Shown here: positions 1 through 5,472 of the stretch, one piece after another
Layout of the letters: each line of letters starts with the position of its first letter
How positions within the stretch are numbered: position 1 is the first letter of the stretch
Assembly: GCA_049589355.1 (NCBI GenBank)
Contig: JBAWAP010000195.1
Location: 1-5,472, forward strand
Source: JBAWAP01 sp049589355
Lineage (GTDB): Bacteria; Chloroflexota; Anaerolineae; VGOG01
Direction of reading: 5' to 3'
DNA: 5,472 bases
Notes under the pieces: model-generated
What the model was told of the DNA's origin: nothing
The model's input: only the letters and a program-made list of their open reading frames with translations
Database searches by the model: none
Position numbers and translations under genes: made by a program

Positions 1-2
1 GC

Positions 3-3000
3 GTCGAGGTGTTGCTCGATGGATCCATTTACTTCTCGAACGTTGAGCCGGGCCTCTACGGGGATAACACGTTCTACGTGGAAGAAGTAGCATCCTCACA
101 ACTGATCGTCAACACCACGGCAGACCACGACGATGGGGCGTGCCATCACCCGCGCACCGAGACGCAGGACTGCACCCTGCGCGAGGCCATCCGTGAGGCT
201 AACGAGCGCGACGGCCCAGACACCATCGTTTTCGACATCCCCACCACAGACTCAGGATACGATGGGACCGCCGACCAGTGGACGATTGAGCCCACGAGCA
301 CCCTGCCCGCGCTGGTGGATCCAGGCACGATGGTAGCGGGGGATCGTCTATCGGGTCCCTGCCCCCAGAACTGGCCCATTCTCCTGCTCGGCGACAGTGC
401 GAGTGGCAGCGGGCTGGAGCTGTTGGGCAGCAGTCAGACGGTCAGGGGCCTGGTCATTGGGCACTGGACAGGCGGCGGCATCTGGATCCACGGCGCGGGC
501 GCCCATCACAACCTGGTCACCTGCAACAAGATCATCTACAACGAGGGCCACGGGGTGCGCATCGAGGCCGGGGCACACCACAACCACGTGGGAGCAGGTT
601 CCGGCCTCGGCAATGTGATCTCCGGCAACGGAGAGGATGGGGTGTGCATCGAGGGTGTTGGCTCGGATTCCAATGTGGTGATGGGCAACTACGTCGGCAC
701 CAATCCGGCCGGGACGAGCGCGGCGGGGAACCGGAATGGCGTCTCCATTGTTGACGGTTCGGCCAACGTGATAGGCCCCGACAACGTGATCTCCGGCAAC
801 ACCAGCGACGGCGTGGAGGTTACCGGTAGCAGCGCAACCGACAACCAGATAACGGGGAACTATATCGGTACTGATGTCGGCGGGTCAGCCGCCCTGCCCA
901 ACGGAGGCAGCGGGGTGAGTATCTGGATGGCCCAGTATACGTGGGTGGGGCCTGGCAATGTGATCGCAGGCAATGCAGGGGATGGAGTGTTCATTGGCGG
1001 AGGCGAGGCCCAGGGCAATGTGGTCAAGGGGAATGCCGTCGGCCTTAACGCGGCACGCACGGCCCCACTGGGCAACGCGCGCTTTGGCGTGGAGATCAAC
1101 GATGGCGCCCATCAGAACTTCGTCGGACCCGACAACGTCGTTGGCGGCAATGGCATAGATGGAGTGCACATCTCCGGCGAGGCCAGCGACAACACGGTGA
1201 CGGGGAACGCCATCGGTACGGACCCGACCGGGGCTGCAGATCTGCCCAACGCTGGCTCAGGGATCGGGGTATGCTGCGGCGCTCATGACAACTATATTGG
1301 TGGCACTTGGCGTTATGTTGGGGCTGCTGCCTTCCCGTGGGAAGACAACCTTATTACCCACAACAGCGGTCATGGGGTGGTAGTGTTTGATGGGGCGGTG
1401 AGCAATGATATTGGCTCTAACCACATCACCGACAATGGGGGCCTGGGCATCGAGACTTACGGCGGGGGCAACATGGAGCTGACACCACCTGTGGTCAGCT
1501 ATGCCGGGACCTTCGGTGTGAGTGGCACGTCCACCTGCGGCGGCTGCTGGGTGCGTATCTTCTCTGATCCATCCGATGAGGGTGCGGAGCCCGAGGGGGA
1601 AGTCAGCACCGAGGCTGATGGGAGTTGGAGCTGGCTGGGCGTGCCGTCGGGCCCCAACGTGACGGCCACCGTCACCGACCCGCAGGGCAATACCTCAGAG
1701 TTCTCCCAGCCGGTGGCTGTGGCCACCCTGACGCTGCCGTCCCGCGCGCACACCTTTGCTGGCAGGGTGTACCGCAGTGTTGGGGGGGCCAGTGAGCCCC
1801 TGCGGAGGGCACAGGTCAGCCTGTACGCGTCTTCCAGTCCGTCGGAGGTGGGAACGCTGTTGGGGACGGCCCACACTAGCCGCAACGGGTCTTTCCTGCT
1901 GGCGGTGAGGAGGAACCCTGAGGAGGAGCATGCCTACTACTTCCTGGCCCTGAACGATCCGAACCTGGAGCTTGTGGAGGCTGCAGCCGGTCCGGATGGC
2001 GAGGTGGCGGAGGGGCGCATCCGGTTCAGCGCGCCGGAGCCCGGCGACCACGTAGAGAACATCTTCACTGTGCGCCAGTCGGGGCCGTATCCCGTGCCGA
2101 CGGTGCCGCCTGACCTCATCGCTCTGCGAGATGGCCCACCCGTCCTCTACGTTGGGGGTTCCGTGGACCTGTATATCTGGGGCATTGAGGTGACCCAGGC
2201 CATCCAGTGCTTTGACGACACACAGGGTTATAAGCAGTGCCCCGACAATCACCTGGAACTGACCTCTGGCAAGGACACCTACGTGCGGGTGTATATCGGT
2301 TGCAATGGCTGTCAGGGCACGGTCCTCCAAGGGGTGACCGTGGGCCTGACCCATCAGGTTGCTCCGCCATGCACAAGCAAAACGCTCCCCTGCGGATGGG
2401 GCTGGTGGCATGGACCAGGGGCACCCTCAACCATTGACGTGCCCGTGAACAAGAGCCTTGCCGAGCTGCGCGCTGATGTTTCAGGATCGGTAAACTATGC
2501 CCTGAAAGCACCGACAGGTATGGCCATCGCTTTCGCTGTGAACGTCAACTTCGACAAGAAGATCCTGGAGACCGACTACAGCAACAACTCAGATTCTATT
2601 ATAGTGCCTCTCCATGACCGCCAGCCGCTCAATGTCAAGTGGGTGTTCGTTGATCCCTACACACCCGCTGACTCCAAGAACTACTCTAAGTACCTACCGG
2701 GACCACTGCCCGCCGTCAGTGTCGTTGGTGGGGCTGGCTGGCTGATGCAGAGGACCTGGCCGCAGCCAGTCAGCTACAGTCAAGGCGCTAACATGTCCTA
2801 TTCGGCCGGAGTCGATGTGCGGGACGATAACGGTGACTACCTGATGTCGAAGCTGGAGTCGTGGCGGAAGAAGATATCTACCCCGCCTCCCGACGTCCTC
2901 TTTGGCTGGCTGCCAAAGAGCGCTCTAGGGGGTGGGTATCCATACATAGGATGGGGCGGGGGAAACACGGGCTTTGGCGTCGAACCCACGTGGGGAGACA

Positions 3001-4280
3001 TCGCCGGGTTCCTGGCCCACGAGGTTGGACACACGCAAGGCCTTGATCATCCCGCTGGCGGCGATCCCAAATGGATCGACCCCTGCTGGCCTTTCACGGG
3101 GAACGCCGACATCCAGGAAATCGGCTTCGACGTGATGAGCAAGTCCACCATAGCTGCGACTACCGACGACTTCATGGTTACGCCCTTAGAGAGCAGCCAC
3201 TGGATCTCGCCGTACAGTTGGAGCAGGCTGGCCGGCAACAAGTACTCCAAGGAGTGGGCCAAAGTTGGACAATGGTGTGCTCCGGCTTCCTCGTCAGGGT
3301 CGTGTCAACACCCTGACAGCAGGGCGCGAGCGACAAGGCTGGCCCAGGCAGGCTCGGAACCCCAGATGGCCATTCTGGTCAGCGGCTTCGTGTTTGAGGA
3401 CGGCAGCGGCGAACTCGACATTCCCTATCAGTTCAGTAGCGAAGGGCCCTTCCCTACGTTCGATCCCGGAGGCGACTATTGCCTGGATCTTCAGAGCGTC
3501 TCCGGCTCTATCCTCTCCCGCCACTGCTTCGAGCTGACATACGCCACGTCAGGCGATGGGGCGAGCAGCGGCACAGGAAGATTCTCCTTCGTCCTGCCAC
3601 TGCCGGCTGAGGCACGTCGTATTGTCCTGCGGCGTGGCGTCACGCTGCTGGCTGAGCGCGTCGCCAGCGCCCACGCCCCGACGTTGAGCATCATGTCGCC
3701 CCAGGCAGGAGCAGTCATCTCCGAGACAGCCACCATCTCGTGGGCAGCCAGCGACAAGGATGGAGATACCCTCTACTATACCGTGCTGTACAGTCATGAT
3801 GGCGGAACGTCCTGGTGGCCGCTGGCGGTTGACCTGACCGACGATAGCCTGCACGCAAGCACAGCCTCATGGCCGGGGGGCAACGGAGCCCGGGTGCAGG
3901 TGCTGGCTAGTGACGGATTCAATACCACAATCGCCGACTCGGAAGCCTTTCAGGTGACCCGCAAGGCTCCGAGCGCGTGGATCGGCGCGCCACAGAGCAA
4001 TGCGTGGGTCAGCCTGTCCGAAGCCATCGTCCTGGCTGGCCATGCCGAAGATGCGGAGGACGGGGAACTGACGGGAGCCAGTATCACCTGGTCGTCCGAT
4101 CGCCAGGGAATCCTCGGTAACGGTTCGCAGTTCATCTTGCCCGCCCTGACCCTGGACCCCGGTGAGCACGAGATCACGCTGGCCGCAACGGACAGCGATG
4201 GCCAGACGGGGACGGCCAGCGTGACCGTGTTCGTCGGCCATCGGGTCTATCTGCCCATCATCTTGAAGAGCTACTCATAA
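3..4280 (+). CDS. Large exported multidomain protein: CSLREA module, beta-helix, metzincin-like zinc metalloprotease, Ig-like modules (5' partial)
   Basis: Predicted secreted or surface-attached zinc endopeptidase with a long non-catalytic N-terminal region; the substrate is unknown. Residues are numbered from the GTG at 9, but the frame is open to the window edge, no Shine-Dalgarno or signal peptide is visible there, and residues 1-30 look like the end of a beta-sandwich, so the real start is upstream. Modules seen: CSLREA-type segment (31-78, DCTLREAIREAN); right-handed beta-helix (about 140-486) with recurring N-V-I-S-G-N and GNYIGTD turns; Ig-like module ending GNTSEFS (490-570); carboxypeptidase-regulatory/SdrD-B-like module (580-690); Cys-rich CARDB-like module (720-868; IEVTQAIQC, GKDTYVRVYI, ETDYSNNS); protease domain (about 870-1090) with HEVGHTQGLDH at 1004-1014 and DDFM plus WISPYSW at 1053-1071; beta-rich module (1118-1220); FN3/Ig-like modules (1223-1316, with DKDGD, and 1320-1408); tail VYLPIILK at 1413-1420. 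It ends at TAA 4278-4280, followed by a terminator. Family assignment of the protease within metzincins is not certain. Confidence 0.9.
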   Translation, partial: VEVLLDGSIYFSNVEPGLYGDNTFYVEEVASSQLIVNTTADHDDGACHHPRTETQDCTLREAIREANERDGPDTIVFDIPTTDSGYDGTADQWTIEPTSTLPALVDPGTMVAGDRLSGPCPQNWPILLLGDSASGSGLELLGSSQTVRGLVIGHWTGGGIWIHGAGAHHNLVTCNKIIYNEGHGVRIEAGAHHNHVGAGSGLGNVISGNGEDGVCIEGVGSDSNVVMGNYVGTNPAGTSAAGNRNGVSIVDGSANVIGPDNVISGNTSDGVEVTGSSATDNQITGNYIGTDVGGSAALPNGGSGVSIWMAQYTWVGPGNVIAGNAGDGVFIGGGEAQGNVVKGNAVGLNAARTAPLGNARFGVEINDGAHQNFVGPDNVVGGNGIDGVHISGEASDNTVTGNAIGTDPTGAADLPNAGSGIGVCCGAHDNYIGGTWRYVGAAAFPWEDNLITHNSGHGVVVFDGAVSNDIGSNHITDNGGLGIETYGGGNMELTPPVVSYAGTFGVSGTSTCGGCWVRIFSDPSDEGAEPEGEVSTEADGSWSWLGVPSGPNVTATVTDPQGNTSEFSQPVAVATLTLPSRAHTFAGRVYRSVGGASEPLRRAQVSLYASSSPSEVGTLLGTAHTSRNGSFLLAVRRNPEEEHAYYFLALNDPNLELVEAAAGPDGEVAEGRIRFSAPEPGDHVENIFTVRQSGPYPVPTVPPDLIALRDGPPVLYVGGSVDLYIWGIEVTQAIQCFDDTQGYKQCPDNHLELTSGKDTYVRVYIGCNGCQGTVLQGVTVGLTHQVAPPCTSKTLPCGWGWWHGPGAPSTIDVPVNKSLAELRADVSGSVNYALKAPTGMAIAFAVNVNFDKKILETDYSNNSDSIIVPLHDRQPLNVKWVFVDPYTPADSKNYSKYLPGPLPAVSVVGGAGWLMQRTWPQPVSYSQGANMSYSAGVDVRDDNGDYLMSKLESWRKKISTPPPDVLFGWLPKSALGGGYPYIGWGGGNTGFGVEPTWGDIAGFLAHEVGHTQGLDHPAGGDPKWIDPCWPFTGNADIQEIGFDVMSKSTIAATTDDFMVTPLESSHWISPYSWSRLAGNKYSKEWAKVGQWCAPASSSGSCQHPDSRARATRLAQAGSEPQMAILVSGFVFEDGSGELDIPYQFSSEGPFPTFDPGGDYCLDLQSVSGSILSRHCFELTYATSGDGASSGTGRFSFVLPLPAEARRIVLRRGVTLLAERVASAHAPTLSIMSPQAGAVISETATISWAASDKDGDTLYYTVLYSHDGGTSWWPLAVDLTDDSLHASTASWPGGNGARVQVLASDGFNTTIADSEAFQVTRKAPSAWIGAPQSNAWVSLSEAIVLAGHAEDAEDGELTGASITWSSDRQGILGNGSQFILPALTLDPGEHEITLAATDSDGQTGTASVTVFVGHRVYLPIILKSYS
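99..242 (+). other. CSLREA-type module of the large protein
   Basis: Residues 31-78 read QLIVNTTADHDDG, then a Cys-containing loop, then DCTLREAIREANERDGPDTI and VFDIP. The pattern VNTTAD...C(S/T)LREAI..AN....DTI.F is the hallmark of the CSLREA domain, a short module commonly placed directly before a parallel beta-helix in exported bacterial proteins. Here the second position of the name motif is Thr (CTLREA). C45 and C55 could form a disulfide. The match rests on motif reading only, with no profile search. Confidence 0.8.
612..1466 (+). repeat. In-frame tandem repeats of about 58 codons forming a right-handed beta-helix
   Basis: Units aligned on the N-V-I-x-G-N turn begin at residues 202, 259, 317, 376 and 447, giving periods of 57, 58, 59 and 71 residues. 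Each full unit has the order NVISGN..DGV.I, then N.V.GNYIGTD, then a Pro/Asn-rich loop (such as ALPNGGSGV) and a (V/I)G(P) step before the next unit. The fourth unit carries an extra segment of roughly 13 residues (around GGTWRYVGAAAFPWED), and the last unit is shortened to N-L-I-T-H-N...GI. A degenerate earlier coil lies at residues 150-195. Asn ladders and Gly turns of this sort are typical of PbH1-type parallel beta-helices, which often bind or cleave polysaccharide. Here no polysaccharide-lyase active site is evident, so a binding or stalk role is the inference. Confidence 0.85.
2169..2612 (+). other. Cys-rich CARDB-like module preceding the protease domain
   Basis: Residues 721-868 open with IWGIEVTQAIQC, continue with LTSGKDTYVRVYI and close with ILETDYSNNSDSIIVPL. 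The IEVTQAIQ...L..GK.T.VRVY signature is common directly upstream of predicted extracellular metalloproteases, and the D.SNNS closing strand is like CARDB/Ig folds. Six cysteines fall at 734, 744, 765, 768, 788 and 795, including a CNGC pair, which suggests disulfide stabilisation outside the cell. Boundaries are approximate. Confidence 0.6.
3018..3050 (+). other. Metzincin-type zinc-binding site HExxHxxGxxH
   Basis: Codons 1004-1014 encode HEVGHTQGLDH. H1004, H1008 and H1014 are the expected zinc ligands, E1005 the general base, and G1011 the turn glycine of metzincin proteases. The following segment, HPAGG...DPCWPFTG...EIGFDV and then TTDDFM...HWISPYSW, fits a family in which the third ligand is followed by a DP.(Y/W)P(Y/F) segment and a D-F-M ... 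WISPY(S/T)W closing motif. On that reading the Met-turn residue is M1056 (nt 3174-3176). M1043 in DVMSKS is the alternative. All residues required for catalysis appear intact. Confidence 0.8.
4239..4277 (+). other. C-terminal VYLPIILK tail, probable surface-sorting signal
   Basis: The last 13 residues (1411-1423) are HRVYLPIILKSYS, directly after the final Ig-like strand TASVTVFVG. A short tail of the form (V/L)YLP(L/I)(V/I)(L/M)(R/K) at the extreme C-terminus recurs in exported Chloroflexota proteins as I recall them. It is too short and too weakly hydrophobic to be a normal transmembrane anchor, and there is no LPXTG or PEP-CTERM layout. A recognition tag for anchoring or export is an inference. 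Confidence 0.5.
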
Positions 4281-4307
4281 AGAGAGAGGCTGCTTGATGT
4301 AGAATTC

Positions 4308-4355
4308 GCAAGGCCATTTGCTTTTCATCTGGCAAATGGCCTTGCTTTACCTTTT
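4308..4355 (+). terminator. Intrinsic terminator after the large protease gene
   Basis: GCAAGGCCATTTGC (4308-4321) and GCAAATGGCCTTGC (4332-4345) are perfect inverted complements, giving a 14-bp stem with a 10-nt T-rich loop. The downstream strand continues TTTACCTTTT, an interrupted U-tract, which makes it a rho-independent terminator for transcription from the left. It begins 27 bases after the TAA at 4278-4280. The reverse strand has no U-tract after the stem, so it should act in the forward direction only. Confidence 0.85.
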
Positions 4356-4407
4356 GAATCAGAGCGTTGCGATTTAGCACGAACCTACCATTGAGCGGGA
4401 AACGAAA

Positions 4408-4414
4408 GGAAGGA
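4408..4414 (+). promoter_or_regulatory. Ribosome binding site for the SGNH-like gene
   Basis: GGAAGGA at 4408-4414, inside a purine-rich AAAGGAAGGA run, lies five bases before the ATG at 4420 (the upstream AAGGA copy gives nine). It fixes the start codon, since the translation from that ATG opens with a well-formed signal peptide. Confidence 0.75.
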
Positions 4415-4419
4415 CGAAA

Positions 4420-4500
4420 ATGCAAACCAGAAGAGTAGCGACGATAGTGACAGTTATGGTCGCGTTGTTCTTGCTCCTGGCTGCCAACTCTACCGTAGCT
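4420..4500 (+). other. Signal peptide of the SGNH-like protein
   Basis: The encoded residues 1-27 have a basic start (R4, R5), a hydrophobic stretch rich in Val, Ala, Leu and Phe, and the small-residue site T-V-A before G28. There is no Cys at +1, so it is a Sec signal peptidase I type rather than a lipoprotein signal. The cleavage position is read by eye. Confidence 0.75.
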
Positions 4501-5472
4501 GGTCTGCGGGGACGGCTGACCGCTGACAACCCCAACCCGCCTGCCTCCCCGGTCAAACTCGTCTTCATCCATCACTCCACCGGCGAGGGCTGGCTGGCGG
4601 ATGAGGGCGGCGGCCTGGGCATTGCCCTGCGCGACAATAACTACTTCGTCAGCGATACTAACTACGGCTGGGGGCCGGACGGCATCGGCGACACCACCGA
4701 CATTGGCCACTGGTGGACCTGGTTCCGCGGCCCCAACAGCAATACTTACCTCAGTGCCCTCTACACTGAGTACGGGGACCACTCCTACAACTACACTCGC
4801 CTCACCGACCCCGACCCTGGCCGCGAAAACCAGATCATCATGTTCAAATCCTGTTTCCCCAACTCCCACCTGGAGGGCAACCCAAATGACCCACCCACCA
4901 CCGGCTACAACCCCCTGCGCGATCAGGATGCCTCGTCGGAGCACATGACCGTGGCCAACGCCAAGGGCATCTACAACGACATCCTGGCTTACTTCGCTAC
5001 CTGCCAGGATAAGCTCTTCGTGGTCATCACTGCTCCGCCACTGGTGGAGAACAGCACGGACGCCAGTGCCGCGGCCAACGCCCGCGCCTTCAACAACTGG
5101 CTGGTCGAAGAATGGCTTGATGACTACCCTTACAACAACGTGGCCGTCTTCGATTTCTACAACGTCCTCACCTCCAATGGGGGGAACTGGTACACCAACG
5201 ACCTGGGCTGGGACACGGGCAACCACCACCGCTACCGGAATGGCGCCATCGAGTACATCACCGACCAGGGAGGCAACACCGCCGCCTATCCCGACGGCGG
5301 CAGCGACAGTCATCCGTCGGCCGCTGGCGGCCAGAAGGCCACCGGCGAGCTCGTCCAGTTGCTCAACGTCTTCTACCATCGCTGGAAGGGGGATGGAGGG
5401 ACGGCCACGCCCACCGCCACTCGTACGCCGTCCACGCCTACGCCGACGGCAACGAGCACGCCCACGGGCACC
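4420..5472 (+). CDS. Secreted SGNH-hydrolase-like protein with Thr/Pro-rich linker (3' partial)
   Basis: Probable exported esterase or acyl-hydrolase-like protein; the substrate is unknown. The frame is open from ATG 4420 to the window end (351 codons, no stop), so the gene continues beyond it. Residues 1-27 form a signal peptide: MQTRR, a hydrophobic core (about 8-22) and a likely cleavage after STVA27. The domain (about 44-322) follows SGNH order: strand VKLVFIHHSTG (S53 in the block I position, GDS replaced by HHS), strand IIMFKSCFPNS (139-149), strand LFVVITAPPL (199-208), ARAFNNWL (221-228), strand VAVFDFYNVL (241-250) and DSHPSAAG (296-303), where D296 and H298 would be the acid/base pair. 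Conserved-looking NYGWGPDGIGD (82-92) is specific to this group as I recall it. From residue 328 a Thr/Pro linker starts, so another domain or an anchoring tail should follow. A strong Shine-Dalgarno and the terminator upstream suggest its own transcript. Fold confidence is moderate and activity is unproven. Confidence 0.88.
   Translation, partial: MQTRRVATIVTVMVALFLLLAANSTVAGLRGRLTADNPNPPASPVKLVFIHHSTGEGWLADEGGGLGIALRDNNYFVSDTNYGWGPDGIGDTTDIGHWWTWFRGPNSNTYLSALYTEYGDHSYNYTRLTDPDPGRENQIIMFKSCFPNSHLEGNPNDPPTTGYNPLRDQDASSEHMTVANAKGIYNDILAYFATCQDKLFVVITAPPLVENSTDASAAANARAFNNWLVEEWLDDYPYNNVAVFDFYNVLTSNGGNWYTNDLGWDTGNHHRYRNGAIEYITDQGGNTAAYPDGGSDSHPSAAGGQKATGELVQLLNVFYHRWKGDGGTATPTATRTPSTPTPTATSTPTGT
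5401..5472 (+). repeat. Thr/Pro-rich low-complexity linker, ACG/CCN codon repeats
   Basis: From residue 328 the protein is made almost only of Thr, Pro and Ala with a few Ser, Arg and Gly residues, in TPT/TAT-like repeats (TATPTATRTPSTPTPTATS). At DNA level it is a run of imperfect ACGCC and ACGGC units. Such linkers separate catalytic domains from binding or anchoring modules in secreted Chloroflexota and other bacterial enzymes and are often O-glycosylated. The repeat continues past the window edge, so its full length is unknown. Confidence 0.8.

Larger units (their letters stand above)
4281..4419. other. Intergenic region with terminator and 5' leader
   Basis: 139 bases between the stop of the protease gene and the ATG of the next gene. 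The left half holds the terminator. The right part (4346-4407) must carry any promoter for the second gene, but I find no convincing -35/-10 pair. TTGCGA at 4367 with ATTGAG 17 bases on is the best match and is weak. This stretch is clearly more AT-rich than the flanking genes, as expected for a regulatory segment. Confidence 0.6.

Noticed and set aside
9..11. GTG as true start of the large protein
   Set aside because: Frame is open upstream to the window edge, the first eight bases hold no Shine-Dalgarno, and the first 30 residues are a beta-strand ending rather than a signal peptide, although the protein is clearly exported.
390..398. GDS at residues 128-130 of the large protein as an SGNH block I
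   Set aside because: ILLLGDSASGSG sits at the entry of the beta-helix with no matching GxND or DxxH blocks in the expected order afterwards, so it is a chance match.
1695..2411. 238-codon minus-strand open frame
   Set aside because: Lies wholly inside the large protein in the region of well-recognised modules; no motif, no ribosome binding site, and its composition (His, Arg, Gln, Pro) is what the antisense of a GC-rich gene gives.
3753..3770. DKDGD at residues 1249-1253 as an EF-hand or dockerin calcium loop
   Set aside because: There is no paired helix or second loop; D.DGD.L is a usual strand-turn in Ig/FN3-like extracellular modules. Calcium binding is possible but not supported further.
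4367..4395. TTGCGA with 17-base spacing to ATTGAG as a sigma-70 promoter
   Set aside because: Both hexamers match the consensus poorly and no supporting UP element or extended -10 is present; mentioned only as the best of weak options.
4258..5379. 373-codon minus-strand open frame
   Set aside because: Antisense to the signal-peptide-bearing SGNH-like gene; composition is Val/Gly-rich with no domain, it crosses the terminator stem, and the plus strand carries all the coding evidence.

Overview
The window looks like chromosomal sequence from a GC-rich bacterium, most likely a Chloroflexota member of the Anaerolineae/Caldilineae type. Three protein features point there. The large first protein ends in VYLPIILKSYS, a C-terminal tail of the VYLPLVL(R/K) kind that I associate with exported Chloroflexota proteins. 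The second protein has a Thr/Pro linker written as repeated ACG/CCN codons. Both proteins are built as large multi-domain extracellular polypeptides. The taxonomic call is an inference from these habits and not from a marker gene.

Layout: positions 3-4280 (+) are the C-terminal 1,425 or so codons of a very large exported protein whose N-terminus and signal peptide lie upstream of the window. In order it carries the end of a beta-sandwich, a CSLREA-type module, a right-handed parallel beta-helix built from 58-residue units, an Ig-like module, a carboxypeptidase-regulatory/SdrD-B-like module, a Cys-rich CARDB-like module, a metzincin-like zinc protease domain (HEVGHTQGLDH), two further Ig/FN3-like modules and the C-terminal tail. 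Positions 4281-4419 are an intergenic stretch holding a strong intrinsic terminator (perfect 14-bp stem) and, just before the next gene, a good Shine-Dalgarno sequence. Positions 4420-5472 (+) are the first 351 codons of a second exported protein. It has a signal peptide, an SGNH-hydrolase-like domain in which the usual GDS nucleophile block reads HHS, and the start of a Thr/Pro-rich linker that runs off the window. This gene has no stop inside the window, so a caller requiring closed ORFs would miss it and could report the long antisense frame (4258-5379) instead.

Together the two genes encode cell-surface or secreted proteins, one probably a protease with a glycan- or surface-binding beta-helix, the other probably an esterase/acyl-hydrolase-like enzyme. 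The terminator between them and the second gene's own ribosome binding site suggest separate transcription units rather than a tight operon. I see no RNA genes, mobile elements, CRISPR array or attachment sites. The most interesting items are the beta-helix/metalloprotease fusion, the non-canonical SGNH-like protein and the C-terminal tail of the first protein.
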